64,000 bases of DNA from Novosphingobium sp. MD-1 (GTDB lineage: Bacteria > Pseudomonadota > Alphaproteobacteria > Sphingomonadales > Sphingomonadaceae), in NCBI RefSeq assembly GCF_001014975.1, contig NZ_BBXA01000021.1, forward strand, positions 1 through 64,000, written 5' to 3'. Below, piece after piece: positions 34,719 through 43,893 of the stretch. Position 1 is the stretch's first letter; each line of letters opens with the position of its first letter. The notes under the pieces were generated by a model. The model ran no database searches. It saw only the letters and a program-made list of their open reading frames with translations, and was not told the origin of the DNA. Made by a program: the position numbers and the translations under genes.

Positions 34719-36602
34719 ATGGTGCAGGACAAGACCACCGATGCCGCCGTAATCGAGGATCTGTTCCGCCAGCAGGGAGAGGCGGTGCAGGCGCTGTTCG
34801 CGCCGTTCCTGCCGACCGCCGGCGCCCGCGTTCCCGATCCGATGGACCTCCAGCACTGGGCGATGTCCGCCGCCAAGCTCCAGAAGATGTGGCTGGATTT
34901 CGGCGCCGAACAGGTGGGGCAAGGCGAATCGCTGCTGGCGCGTGCCGGCGGCACGGACGGCTGGCAGGCGAAGTGGAACAAGTGGCTGGCCGAGATCGCC
35001 GGTGCCCTGCCGCTGGCCAATCCCGACACGCAGGCGAAGCTGGTGGAAGACAGCATCGCGCTGTGGAACGCGATTCTGGAACAATACGGCAGCGGCTTCA
35101 CGACGCGGAAGGGCGAGGCGCCGGAACTGCCGCGCAAGGACCGCCGCTTTGGCGATCCACGCTGGCGCGAACAGCCGGTGTTCGCGCTGATCCACCAGAC
35201 CTATCTGCTGCTGGCCGAGCGGATCAACGCGCTGGCGAACGATCTTTCCGGGGTGTCCCCCGAACGGCACGAGCAGATCCGGTTCCTGACCCGTGTCGTT
35301 ACCGACGCGCTGTCGCCGGCCAACTTCCCGCTGACCAACCCGATGGTGATCGAGCGGACGCTGGAAACGCAGGGCGAGAATCTGGTCAAGGGCGTGGAAC
35401 ACCTGCTGACCGACCTGCGCAAGGGCCAGTTGACCCATACCGATCCCGACGCGTTCGAGCTGGGGCGCAACCTGGCGACGACGCCGGGCAAGGTCGTGCA
35501 CGAAACCCCGCTGTTCCAGCTGATCCAGTACAGCCCGACCACCGAGAACGTGCTGGCGGTGCCGCTGGTGATCTTTCCGCCGTGGATCAACCGGTTCTAC
35601 ATCCTCGATCTCAACCCGCAGAAAAGCTTCATCCGCTGGGCGGTCGAACAGGGGCTGTCGGTGTTCATCGTCTCGTGGAAATCGGCCGATGCCGCGATGG
35701 CCGAGGTGCTGTGGGGCGATTACATCCGCGCGCAGGTGGAAGCGATCGACGTGGTGCGCGCGCGGCTGAAGGTGCCGGCGGTCCATGCCATCGGCTATTG
35801 CGTGGCGGGCACGACGCTGGCGGCGACGCTGGCGTTCCTGGCCCGGCGCGGCGAGGCGGACAAGGTGGCATCGGCCACGTTCTTCACCGCCCAGGTCGAT
35901 TTCGAGAAGGCGGGTGACCTCAAGAACTTCATCGACGACCAGCAGCTCCAGTTGCTCGAAAGCCTGGCGACCGACGGCTTCCTCGACGGGCGCTACATGG
36001 CGGCGACGTTCAACATGCTGCGTGGGCGGGACCTGATCTGGAGCTACGTGGTCAACAACTACCTGCTGGGCGAGGAATACCCGGCGTTCGACCTGCTCCA
36101 CTGGAACGGCGACACCACCAACCTGCCGTTCAAGTGGCAGAAGGCCTATCTGACCGAGCTCTATCGCGACAACCGGCTGGTCGTGCCGGATTCGCTCGTG
36201 ATCGACGGCACTCCGATCGACCTGCACCGCATCGCCACGCCGCTCTATATCCAGGCGGGGCGCGAGGATCATATCGCGCCCGCGGAAAGCGTGTGGAAGC
36301 TGACCCGGCACGTTTCCGGTCCGTGGAAGTTCGTTCTCGCCGGATCGGGGCACATCGCCGGCGTGGTCAATCCGCCATCCTCGGGCAAGTACCAGTACTG
36401 GCTCAACGACGACGCCCCGGCGACGCTCGAAGAGTTCGTCGCCGGCGCGCGCGAAACCAGGGGAAGCTGGTGGCCCGACTGGATTTCCTGGATCGTCGCC
36501 CATGACGATACGCGCGTTCCCGCCAAGGGCCGGCGGGTACCCGGCGGGCGTGGCGATAAAGTGTTCGGCGACGCGCCTGGCAGCTATGTGAAGGCCCGCT
36601 GA
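34719..36602 (+). CDS. phaC: class I polyhydroxyalkanoate synthase PhaC
   Basis: PhaC polymerises (R)-3-hydroxyacyl-CoA into storage polyester. The 627-residue protein has an N-terminal regulatory region, a PhaC_N domain and an alpha/beta-hydrolase domain. The catalytic triad is Cys361 in the lipase-like box GYCVAG, Asp517 in GREDHIAP and His545 in GSGHIAGVVNPP. RFYILDLNPQKSFIRWAVEQ is class I-typical, and the length agrees with class I enzymes that work without PhaE. The ATG at 34719 has AGGA 6 nt upstream; an ATG six bases earlier has poor spacing. The phasin gene follows with its own promoter. phaA and phaB are not in the window. Confidence 0.96.
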   Translation: MVQDKTTDAAVIEDLFRQQGEAVQALFAPFLPTAGARVPDPMDLQHWAMSAAKLQKMWLDFGAEQVGQGESLLARAGGTDGWQAKWNKWLAEIAGALPLANPDTQAKLVEDSIALWNAILEQYGSGFTTRKGEAPELPRKDRRFGDPRWREQPVFALIHQTYLLLAERINALANDLSGVSPERHEQIRFLTRVVTDALSPANFPLTNPMVIERTLETQGENLVKGVEHLLTDLRKGQLTHTDPDAFELGRNLATTPGKVVHETPLFQLIQYSPTTENVLAVPLVIFPPWINRFYILDLNPQKSFIRWAVEQGLSVFIVSWKSADAAMAEVLWGDYIRAQVEAIDVVRARLKVPAVHAIGYCVAGTTLAATLAFLARRGEADKVASATFFTAQVDFEKAGDLKNFIDDQQLQLLESLATDGFLDGRYMAATFNMLRGRDLIWSYVVNNYLLGEEYPAFDLLHWNGDTTNLPFKWQKAYLTELYRDNRLVVPDSLVIDGTPIDLHRIATPLYIQAGREDHIAPAESVWKLTRHVSGPWKFVLAGSGHIAGVVNPPSSGKYQYWLNDDAPATLEEFVAGARETRGSWWPDWISWIVAHDDTRVPAKGRRVPGGRGDKVFGDAPGSYVKAR

Positions 36603-36641
36603 CCGGGCGGAAAGCCCTCGCAATTGCTGTCATTCCGGATA

Positions 36642-36703
36642 TTGTGCACTGCACAAAAATCCTTGACTTCGCGCATGCGATGCTTATTTGTGCATTGCAG
36701 CAA
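36642..36703 (+). promoter_or_regulatory. phasin promoter with two dyad operators (PhaR-like, inferred)
   Basis: The first site is TTGTGCA-C-TGCACAA (36642-36656), a perfect 7-bp dyad. TTGACT (36663-36668), 16 nt and TATTTG (36685-36690) form a plausible sigma-70 promoter. The second site is TTGTGCATTGCAGCAA (36688-36703), a related half-decayed dyad over the -10 and start point. In other PHA producers the repressor PhaR binds TGC-rich dyads before phasin genes. The assignment to PhaR here is by analogy, and phaR itself is not in the window. Confidence 0.6.
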
Positions 36704-36731
36704 AGCCGTCGGCGCCACAGGCTCCGGCTTT
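36702..36731 (+). promoter_or_regulatory. terminator-like hairpin in the phasin leader
   Basis: AAAGCCG (36702-36708) pairs with CGGCTTT (36725-36731) and is followed directly by further T residues, so six T in all (36729-36734). It lies between the predicted promoter and the phasin start, which makes it an attenuator candidate rather than a terminator of phaC. Confidence 0.5.
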
Positions 36732-36759
36732 TTTGCGCATAGCAGGAGTCGCCTCGGTC

Positions 36760-37734
36760 ATGACCGACGAAGTGAAGGACAGCACCGTCACCACCTCTGC
36801 CGAAACGGTTTCCGTTCCGGTGGAAGCGCCCGTCGTTGTAGACGATAAGGCAACGGCCGCTCCCGAAGCGCCGGTGGCAGAGACGACCGTGGTGACCGAA
36901 CCCGTTCCCACCAAGAGGAAGGCCGGTCGCCCACGCAAGGATGCGGCAAAGGCAGCGCTGGTCGCGGCGCCGAAGGCGGAAAAGCCCGCCCCGGCAGCCC
37001 CGGCACCGGTCCAGAAGGCCAAACCGGCCCCGAAGACCACCAAAGCGCCAGAGGCTTCGGTTTCGCCGAAGCCGGTAGCGGCTGCCAAGCCTGTAAAAGC
37101 CATGCCGGTGAAGTCCCCGGCGATCAAGACGCCCGTCGCAAAGGCACCGGTCGTCAAGGCAACCAGGCCTGTCACTGTCAAGACCGCCACCGCCAAGCCC
37201 GCCGCCATCAAACCGGTTGCGGCAAAGTCCGCGCCGGTACGGACCAGCGTGAAACCCGCCGCCGCCGCCGCGCCGGCCCCCAGGAAGGAACTTTTCATCA
37301 TGGCTACCACCACCGAATTCACCGACAAGCTGCAGACCACGTTCAAGGACGCCGCCGAGAAGGCCAAGGCCGCTTTCGAAAAGAGCCAGGGCGCGTTCGG
37401 CGAAGCCGGCGAGTTCGCCAAGGGCAACGTCGAAGCGCTGGTCGAATCGGGCAAGATCCTCGCTTCGGGCCTGCAGGAACTCGGCAAGGGCTACGTCAGC
37501 GAAGGCAAGGCTTCGTTCGAAACGATGTCGGCCGACATCAAGGAGCTGGCGTCGGCCAAGTCGCCCACCGAGTTCTTCGAAAAGCAGAGCGCGCTGCTGC
37601 GCAAGCAGTTCGACGCGGTCGTCGCCACCAGCTCGAAGAACAGCGAAGCGTTCCTCAAGCTCGCCAACGAAGCGTTCCAGCCGATCTCGACCCGCGTTTC
37701 GCTCGCGGTCGAAAAGGTGAAGAAGGCTGCCTGA
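36760..37734 (+). CDS. phasin with long Lys/Pro/Ala-rich N-terminal extension
   Basis: The frame encodes 324 residues. Residues 181-324 (from MATTTEFTDKLQTTFKDAAE) are a phasin_2-type amphipathic helical protein that coats PHA granules. Residues 1-180 are low-complexity: an acidic start, an AT-hook-like TKRKAGRPRKD at 51-61, and then KPA-rich repeats such as APVQKAKPAPKTTKAP. This resembles the DNA-binding tail of Pseudomonas PhaF, but at the opposite end. The internal ATG at 37300 has AGGAAGG about 11 nt upstream, so a short 144-residue phasin may also be made. The long start at 36760 has AGGAG 12 nt upstream. Confidence 0.85.
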   Translation: MTDEVKDSTVTTSAETVSVPVEAPVVVDDKATAAPEAPVAETTVVTEPVPTKRKAGRPRKDAAKAALVAAPKAEKPAPAAPAPVQKAKPAPKTTKAPEASVSPKPVAAAKPVKAMPVKSPAIKTPVAKAPVVKATRPVTVKTATAKPAAIKPVAAKSAPVRTSVKPAAAAAPAPRKELFIMATTTEFTDKLQTTFKDAAEKAKAAFEKSQGAFGEAGEFAKGNVEALVESGKILASGLQELGKGYVSEGKASFETMSADIKELASAKSPTEFFEKQSALLRKQFDAVVATSSKNSEAFLKLANEAFQPISTRVSLAVEKVKKAA

Positions 37735-37784
37735 TTTCGGGTTCGCGGCGTGTGCTTGCGCGCGCCGCACCGAATTCTCCCGTG

Positions 37785-37815
37785 ACGGACCGGACCGAGC
37801 GATCGGCCGGTCCGT
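37785..37815 (+). terminator. terminator downstream of the phasin gene
   Basis: ACGGACCGG and CCGGTCCGT form a 9-bp perfect stem around a 13-nt loop, followed by TCGCGTTTT. It lies about 50 nt after the phasin stop. Confidence 0.65.
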
Positions 37816-38005
37816 TCGCGTTTTCGGCCGGTCGCGCCATTTACCCCCCGGCAACCTCTTTCGCGCATGAGCGGGGGGTGCCCCCCTTGTCGCCGGGGCA
37901 TCGCGATGCGATATTCGGACTGCAATGGCCTTTGACCCCGTCTCGATTTCCGGAAGCCGGCCCGGCCCGGCCGCAGTCCCCTGCGGCGGCGCGCGCGCCT
38001 TTGCC

Positions 38006-38374
38006 ATGTCGCACCACAATCTGATCGTACGTGACGGCCCCGGTGAAGACGGGGACGGCGATCACGGCACCGATGGCGACGATGTGGTGGGCATCGCCAC
38101 CAAGACCCGCGCACGGCCCAAGAAGCCCAGCATGTTCAAGGTGCTGATGCTCAACGACGATTACACGCCGATGGAATTCGTGGTGATGGTGCTCAAGCGC
38201 TTCTTCCACATGGATCTGGAACAGGCGACCCGGGTCATGCTGCACGTTCACCAGAAAGGCGTGGGCGTGTGCGGCGTGTACCCCTACGAAATTGCCGAGA
38301 CCAAGGTGAACCAGGTGATGGATTTCGCCCGGCAGAACCAGCACCCGCTGCAATGCACGCTGGAAAAGGCCTGA
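38006..38374 (+). CDS. clpS: ATP-dependent Clp protease adaptor ClpS
   Basis: ClpS delivers N-degron substrates to ClpAP. The 122-residue protein has a disordered Asp/Gly-rich N-terminus that enters ClpA, and then the core: [20 protein letters not shown] (substrate pocket), [20 protein letters not shown], and [15 protein letters not shown]. The C-terminal [10 protein letters not shown] is typical. The start at 38006 is chosen on relatives' length; an ATG at 37925 would add 27 residues, and neither has a good ribosome binding site. clpA is in this window but 21 kb away at 59955, so the pair is unlinked. Confidence 0.94.
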   Translation: MSHHNLIVRDGPGEDGDGDHGTDGDDVVGIATKTRARPKKPSMFKVLMLNDDYTPMEFVVMVLKRFFHMDLEQATRVMLHVHQKGVGVCGVYPYEIAETKVNQVMDFARQNQHPLQCTLEKA

Positions 38375-38393
38375 CCCCTACCGGGTAATCCGC

Positions 38394-38885
38394 TCAGTGC
38401 CGCTTGAGCATCGCGTGCGCCAGCGCGCGAAGCAGGGCGGCCAGCCAGGCCATTGCCTGCGAGCGCGCGGCGCGGGAATCGGCGGCGGCCCCGCCCGGCA
38501 GGGTCACTTGCGCGCTATGCAGGCCATCGGCCCGACGCCCGCCGGAATAGACCGCGTCGGACGGCATGATGGCCATCGCCGCGCTTTCATAGGCCCCCGA
38601 ATCCGCCAGCAGGCTGACCCACAGCATCACCGGATCCGCGCTGGCCAGCCCGGGAGCCGCTTTGCCTGGCGCCGCCTTTCCCGGGGCGAGGCCCGCGTCG
38701 GCGAGCAGGCGCAGCACCTGTTCGAACCCGATATGCTGTTCATCGGGGTGCAGTTGTTCGCACTGCCGGGCCAGAAGGTGCAGATCGTCCGGCTGCGCGC
38801 AGTTGCGCGCCAGTTGCCGCTTCCACCATACGGCGCCGGTTGCCTCCTGGCTCACAACGCTTCCATCCCCCGCGATCAAGCCCAT
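38394..38885 (-). CDS. hypothetical protein
   Basis: The frame gives 163 residues from ATG 38885. It starts MGLIAGDGSVVSQEATGAVW and contains DDLHLLARQCEQLHPDEQHI, the duplicated AAPGKAAPGK linker, ADPVMLWVSLLADSGAYESA and an Ala/Arg-rich C-terminal helix. It has no recognised domain and no ribosome binding site. The frame stays open far upstream antisense to lptF, so the start is not fixed. It converges on clpS and is divergent from lptF. The ordered-looking segments favour a real gene over chance. Confidence 0.5.
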   Translation of the reverse strand: MGLIAGDGSVVSQEATGAVWWKRQLARNCAQPDDLHLLARQCEQLHPDEQHIGFEQVLRLLADAGLAPGKAAPGKAAPGLASADPVMLWVSLLADSGAYESAAMAIMPSDAVYSGGRRADGLHSAQVTLPGGAAADSRAARSQAMAWLAALLRALAHAMLKRH

Positions 38886-39095
38886 GACCCGACTGCCGGG
38901 CCGCTGTGACAGCCGTATTTCGGTTTTGGCCGGCGTGGTTATTCCGCCGCCGCTTCGCTCTGACAACCGTCTTGTTACCTTTTTCCCAAAGCGTAACACC
39001 GCGATTGCCACTTTCGCGCGCACGGTTTCCCCGCTAGTCGGGGCGATGCGGGAAGCTGGACCCGCCGGATTTGCACGACGAAGATCGCCCCAGAC

Positions 39096-40337
39096 GTGAA
39101 ATTTCTCACCGCCACAGACCGTTACATTGCCCGGCTCGTGATCGTGCCGATGCTGTCGGTGTTCGCGATCGCGGCGTCGCTGCTTGTGCTCGACAAGATG
39201 CTGAAGCTGTTCGATTTCGTGGCGACGGAAGGTGGACCGGTCAGCGTCGTGTTCAAGATGCTGGCCAACCTCCTGCCCGAATACGCCAGCCTGGCGATTC
39301 CGCTGGGCCTGATGCTGGGCATCCTGTTCGCCTTCCGCAAGCTGGCGACCAGTTCCGAGCTCGACGTGATGCGCGCGGTGGGGCTGTCCTACACGCGGCT
39401 GCTGCGCGTGCCCTATATCTTCGCGATCGTGCTGGCGGGGGTGAACCTGCTGATCGTTGGCTATCTTCAGCCGCTTTCGCGCTATTACTACGAACAGCTC
39501 CAGTTCGAGCTGCGCTCGGGCGCGCTGGGCGCCTCGATCAAGGTCGGGGAATTCAACTCGCTGCAGGACAAGACCGCGCTGCGCGTGGACGCGAGCCGTG
39601 ACGAGGGGCGCGACCTGCGCGGCATCTTCGCCCGGATCGTGACCGAAAAGGGGCAGACGCTGGTCGTTTCGGCGCGCGAGGGGCGCTTCTTCGCCAACCG
39701 CGAGAACCCGGACACGGTGATCCTGCGCCTGACCGACGGCCAGATCGTGCAGGAAGGTCAGGGCATCAATTCGCCGCGCGTGCTCTCGTTCGCCAGCCAT
39801 GACCTGCCGATCGACCTGCCCAAGATCGAGCAGTTCCGCCAGCGCGGCAACGAGGACCGGGAATACTTCCTGCCCGAACTGCTCAAGATCGGCTGGAACG
39901 ACAAGTATTCCGAGCAGATGCGCAACGAGAGCCGGGCCAGCCTGAATTATCGCCTGGTGGAAGTGGTGATGATGGTCCTGCTGCCGCTGCTGGCGGTGGC
40001 GCTGGCGGTGCCGCCCAAGCGATCGACCTCCTCGCTCGGCGTGTTCCTGTCGATTGTCATGGTCGTGGCCTATCACAAGGTGAACCAGTACGGGCAGGAT
40101 GTCGCCAGCCTGGGCCGAATCGATCCGACGCTGGCGCTGTGGGGGCCGTTCCTGCTGTTCGCCGCGCTGATCGTGTGGATGTACTGGCGGCTGGCCTATG
40201 TGCCGGGCGGTCAGCCGATCGGCGCGCTGGAGCGCGGCTTCGCCAAGCTGGCCGGCGCGGTGGGCAAGCTGTTCGCGCAGCGCCACGAACGCGCCACGCC
40301 GGCGGCAAGCGACGCGGAGACCACCGGTGCAGTTTGA
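39096..40337 (+). CDS. lptF: LPS export ABC transporter permease LptF
   Basis: LptF and LptG form the membrane part of the LptB2FG pump that extracts lipopolysaccharide for transport to the outer membrane. The 413-residue protein has three N-terminal membrane helices (FLTATDRYIARLVIVPMLSV, YASLAIPLGLMLGILFAF), the SSELDVMRAVGLSYTRLL coupling motif that contacts LptB, a periplasmic beta-jellyroll, and three C-terminal helices. It starts with GTG. Its 3' end overlaps the lptG start by 11 nt. A short hairpin (CCCCGCTAGTCGGGGC) lies about 60 bp upstream. Confidence 0.94.
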   Translation: MKFLTATDRYIARLVIVPMLSVFAIAASLLVLDKMLKLFDFVATEGGPVSVVFKMLANLLPEYASLAIPLGLMLGILFAFRKLATSSELDVMRAVGLSYTRLLRVPYIFAIVLAGVNLLIVGYLQPLSRYYYEQLQFELRSGALGASIKVGEFNSLQDKTALRVDASRDEGRDLRGIFARIVTEKGQTLVVSAREGRFFANRENPDTVILRLTDGQIVQEGQGINSPRVLSFASHDLPIDLPKIEQFRQRGNEDREYFLPELLKIGWNDKYSEQMRNESRASLNYRLVEVVMMVLLPLLAVALAVPPKRSTSSLGVFLSIVMVVAYHKVNQYGQDVASLGRIDPTLALWGPFLLFAALIVWMYWRLAYVPGGQPIGALERGFAKLAGAVGKLFAQRHERATPAASDAETTGAV

Positions 40338-41427
40338 GTTCTTTCCGTCGCGGACGATGACGTTCTACATCGCCAAGATGTTCGCGGTGCGGATCGTGGC
40401 GGTGCTGCTGATGCTGGTTCTGGTGCTGCAGATGCTGGACCTGCTCAGCGAAAGCGGATCGATCCTGGCCGCGCCCGGCAACGGTCAGGCCCAGTTGCTG
40501 ACCTACGTCAGCCTGCGCTTTCCGCAACTGGTCAGCCGCTTCCTGCCCTATTCGGTGCTACTCGCCACGATCATCACGCTGATGACGCTGAACCAGAACA
40601 GCGAGGTCATCGCGATGAAGGCGTCCGGCCTTTCCGCCCATCAGGTGCTGGCGCCGCTGTTTCTGGTGGCGGCGGTGACATCGCTGGTGACCTTCGCGTT
40701 CAACGAACGGGTCGTGGCGCGCTCCACCGCCACGCTGAAGGCGTGGGAAGCGGCGGACTACGGCCCGATCCCCGTGGATAGCGGGGTCAAGACCAACGTG
40801 TGGCTGCAGGACGGGCAGAACATCCTGTTCGCGCGCTCGGTGACCGGCGAAGGCGCCGCGATCCGCATGAGCGACGTGAGCTGGTATCGCCGCGATCCGA
40901 CCGGCATGGTGACCGAGATCGTGGCCGCGCCTTCGGCGAGTTATGCCAGGCCGGGTTGGCGGTTCGACCGGCCGACAGCCTTCGACGTGCAGAGCGCGCG
41001 GCAGACCGACCTGCCCGGGCCGCAGGTCTATGCCCAGAGCGTCGAGCCGGTGCAGGTGGTGATCAAGAACGTCGATGCCGATGGCGAATCGGTCACGCAC
41101 CTGTCGCGCTCGATCGAGGCGATCCGCGCCGCCGGATTCCGCACGGGCGAGATCGACGGCAAGTGGTGGCACAAGTTCAGCGGGCCGCTTTCAGCCCTGC
41201 TGATGCCGTTGCTGGGCGCCACGGCGGCGTTCGGGCTGGCCCGTTCGGGCCACCTGTTCATCCGCGCGATCGGCGGCATGGCGCTGGGCTTCGCCTATTT
41301 CGTGGTGGACAATGCCGCGCTCGCCATGGGGAACTTCGGCGGATACCCGCCGCTGCTCGCGGCCTGGGCGCCGTTCTTCCTGTTCCTGCTGATCGGCGAA
41401 ACGGTGCTGGTGCGAACCGAAGAGTAG
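40327..41427 (+). CDS. lptG: LPS export ABC transporter permease LptG
   Basis: The partner of LptF, 366 residues from a GTG at 40327. This start gives VQFEFFPSRTMTFYIAKMF, which agrees with alphaproteobacterial LptG; an ATG at 40357 is the alternative. The layout is three membrane helices, the coupling segment NSEVIAMKASGLSAHQVLAP, a periplasmic domain, and three C-terminal helices (SGPLSALLMPLLGATAAFGL). The overlap with lptF implies coupled translation and equal amounts. Confidence 0.93.
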   Translation: MQFEFFPSRTMTFYIAKMFAVRIVAVLLMLVLVLQMLDLLSESGSILAAPGNGQAQLLTYVSLRFPQLVSRFLPYSVLLATIITLMTLNQNSEVIAMKASGLSAHQVLAPLFLVAAVTSLVTFAFNERVVARSTATLKAWEAADYGPIPVDSGVKTNVWLQDGQNILFARSVTGEGAAIRMSDVSWYRRDPTGMVTEIVAAPSASYARPGWRFDRPTAFDVQSARQTDLPGPQVYAQSVEPVQVVIKNVDADGESVTHLSRSIEAIRAAGFRTGEIDGKWWHKFSGPLSALLMPLLGATAAFGLARSGHLFIRAIGGMALGFAYFVVDNAALAMGNFGGYPPLLAAWAPFFLFLLIGETVLVRTEE

Positions 41428-41472
41428 CGCCGGGGGGATCGGGCGCGAACGGTTCGCGCCCTTCCCGACGAA

Positions 41473-42564
41473 TCAGCGCGCGCCCATGGTGCTGCGTGCC
41501 AATCGGCCGACCAGCGGCAGCAGCCCCGGATAGTTGGCCTGTTCGTAGGTCGATTCCCCGCCCAGCTGCGCGCGCAGCCGCCGGTGCGCTTCGCCCAGCG
41601 AATGATAGGGCATGCTTGGCAGCAGGTGGTGCAGCGCGTGGTAGCGCAGGCCCACCGGCGCCCACAGCGGCGCGAGCAGCGCCGGCGGCGGCACGTTGAC
41701 CGAATCGAGATACTGCCCCGTCACGGTCATGGCATCGCCCTCGTTCTCCCACAGGTGGGCGACGAGCGTGCGGATCTGGTTGAGCACCGCCGTGGCGGAA
41801 ATCACCGCCAGGCCGATCGCCAGCGGCCGCCAGCCGTGCGTGGCCGACCAACCGAGCAGGAAGATGGCCCAGGCGGACGCGCCCAGTTCCTGCCAGAACA
41901 CCATCCGCGCGAAATCGCCTTCGGGCGGGCGGCGGCGGAACGCGGGGTTGATCGCCAGCGCCGAGGCGCGTTCCCACACCAGCGTCCGCAACGGCGGAAT
42001 GACCACGCCCAGCGGCACCAGAATGCCCGAACGGATCAGCAGCGCCAGCGGCAGCAGGATCGCCGAGATCAGGAACACCGGCAGCGACCACGGCTTCATC
42101 AGCGCCAGCGGCAGGTATTCCGGGTCTTCCGCCGTGCCATAGCGCGTGCGGGCGTGGTGCAGGGTGTGGACGCCTTCGTACATGAAGGACGGCGTCAGCA
42201 TCGGAATGCCGACCAGCAGGTTCCACACCAGCCGGAAGCCCGGCAGCGCGTTCTTGTGGATGTGCGTCAGTTCGTGGATGAACAGCAGCGCGCGGTAGAG
42301 CGCCAGCGCCGCGAGCACGCCGCAGGCCAGCGCGGCCCAGGGGCTGGCCAGCAGGATCGCGCCCGCCAGCGCGGCATAACCCAGCGTGGCCGAAGCCAGC
42401 ATGTCGGGCCAGTAGATTCCGGGCCGCGCCGTCGCGATATCGCGCGTGAGGTCCACGGCGGCGCGCAGCATGTCCTTGTCGTCGGGCGTGCCGGCCAGGC
42501 TCCGGCCGCTGGCGACGCCGGACGGCGTGGTTGCCGGGGTTTCGAGAATGTCGGAAGCAATCAT
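41473..42564 (-). CDS. fatty acid desaturase family protein
   Basis: A 363-residue membrane-bound di-iron desaturase/hydroxylase. The three His boxes are HELTHIH, HTLHHARTRYG and HALHHLLPSMPYHSLGEAH. Four to six hydrophobic segments separate them (ALAGAILLASPWAALACGVL and others). It may desaturate membrane acyl chains or modify a carotenoid or sphingolipid; the sequence does not decide. The start at 42564 is preceded by GGAATAAAG. It is a single gene, tail to tail with lptG and divergent from the GNAT-like gene. Confidence 0.88.
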   Translation of the reverse strand: MIASDILETPATTPSGVASGRSLAGTPDDKDMLRAAVDLTRDIATARPGIYWPDMLASATLGYAALAGAILLASPWAALACGVLAALALYRALLFIHELTHIHKNALPGFRLVWNLLVGIPMLTPSFMYEGVHTLHHARTRYGTAEDPEYLPLALMKPWSLPVFLISAILLPLALLIRSGILVPLGVVIPPLRTLVWERASALAINPAFRRRPPEGDFARMVFWQELGASAWAIFLLGWSATHGWRPLAIGLAVISATAVLNQIRTLVAHLWENEGDAMTVTGQYLDSVNVPPPALLAPLWAPVGLRYHALHHLLPSMPYHSLGEAHRRLRAQLGGESTYEQANYPGLLPLVGRLARSTMGAR

Positions 42565-42711
42565 GTCTTTATTCCACAGTGACCCTGGCCGGCCTGGGAA
42601 CCGGTTCCTGATTCGATGCCGGGCTCTCACGCTCCGTCCGGCTTGACAAGTCGCCGGGACCAACCGCAGGTCGCCGGTGAAGACCCTCTAATCCCAAACA
42701 AAGGCAAGATC

Positions 42712-43869
42712 GTGGCTCACGGCGAAGTAGTCATCACTCCCGTTTCCGGCAAGGCGGAGCGCGAGGCTTTCGTGGACCTTGCCTATCGCATCAACGCGGA
42801 CGACCCGAACTGGGTGCCGCCGCTGCGGATGGAAGCACTGGAACTGGTCGATCCGGCGAAGAATCCGTTCTTTGGCCACGCCGATGTCCAGTTCTTCCTG
42901 GCCCGTCGCGATGGTCGCGTGGTCGGCCGCATCTCGGCGCACCTCGATCACCTGGCGCTGGCGATGGACCCGGAGCAGGGGATGGGGCCGGGTATCGGCA
43001 ACTGGGGGCTGCTGGAGGCGGAGGACGGCGACGTCGCCCGCGCGCTGATCGCCACGGCGGAGGACTGGCTGCGCGGCAAGGGCATGACGCGCGTGCTGGC
43101 GCCGCTGTCGATGTCGGTGTGGGAGGAGCCGGGCCAGCTCACGCGCGGGCACGATCATCCGCCCACGGTGATGATGGGGCACCAGCCCAAGCGCTACCAG
43201 ACCTATATCGAGGCGCAGGGCTATACCCCGGCCAAGACGCTCAAGACCTATGAGCTGGACATTTCGAAGGAGTTCCCGCCGCTGATCCAGCGCATCGTCC
43301 AGTCGGGCGAGAAGAATCCGAAGATCCGCATCCGCAATGTCGACAAGAGCAAGTTCGATGCCGAGGCAGCGCTGATTCTCGACATCCTCAACGATGCCTG
43401 GTCCGACAATTGGGGGTTCGTGCCCTTCACCGACCGCGAAATCGCCTACGCCGGCAAGAAGTTCAAGCCGATCGTGCGCGAGGATCTGATCATGGTCGCC
43501 GAATACGAGGGCGAACCGGTCGCGTTCATGATGACGCTGCCCGATCTCAACGAAGTGCTCCGGCCGATGAAGGGCAAGCTGTTCCCGTTCAACTGGATCA
43601 AGCTGCTGCTGTGGCTGCGAAAGCCCAAGGTGCGCACGATGCGCGTGCCGCTGATGGGCGTGCGCAAGCGGCTGCAGGCCTCGCGCCTCGCCAGCCAGCT
43701 CGCCTTCATGATGATCGAGTACATCCGGCGCAATTCGGTGGCCAACTATGGCGCAAGCCGCGGCGAGATCGGCTGGATCCTGGACGACAACCAGGGAATG
43801 ATCGCCATTGCCGACGCGATCGACAGCCATGTGAACAAGGAATACGAAATCTACCAGAAGGCGCTGTAA
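42712..43869 (+). CDS. GNAT-fold acyltransferase-like protein
   Basis: A 385-residue protein of a large hypothetical family common in alphaproteobacteria. It starts with GTG at 42712, with AAAGG 6 nt upstream. Features are FVDLAYRINADDPNWVPPLR, NPFFGHADVQFFLARRDGRV (GNAT-like beta-hairpin), LAPLSMSVWEEPGQLTRG, and a second half (DAWSDNWGFVPFTDREIAYA, YIRRNSVANYGASRGEIGWI) that resembles an acyl-CoA N-acyltransferase fold. Catalytic function is not assigned in the family. It has a rho-independent terminator 25 bp downstream. Confidence 0.8.
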   Translation: MAHGEVVITPVSGKAEREAFVDLAYRINADDPNWVPPLRMEALELVDPAKNPFFGHADVQFFLARRDGRVVGRISAHLDHLALAMDPEQGMGPGIGNWGLLEAEDGDVARALIATAEDWLRGKGMTRVLAPLSMSVWEEPGQLTRGHDHPPTVMMGHQPKRYQTYIEAQGYTPAKTLKTYELDISKEFPPLIQRIVQSGEKNPKIRIRNVDKSKFDAEAALILDILNDAWSDNWGFVPFTDREIAYAGKKFKPIVREDLIMVAEYEGEPVAFMMTLPDLNEVLRPMKGKLFPFNWIKLLLWLRKPKVRTMRVPLMGVRKRLQASRLASQLAFMMIEYIRRNSVANYGASRGEIGWILDDNQGMIAIADAIDSHVNKEYEIYQKAL

Positions 43870-43893
43870 GCGCCGCCCGCCTCCCGTTTGTCC

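Noticed and set aside
38886..40286. Upstream extension of the minus-strand hypothetical gene, antisense to lptF
   Set aside because: The extension is His/Arg/Gln-rich shadow sequence; lptF is clearly the coding strand.
42597..42608. GGAACCGGTTCC palindrome as an EcfG promoter for the desaturase or GNAT-like gene
   Set aside because: GGAAC is present on both strands but no CGTT lies 16-17 nt away in either direction.
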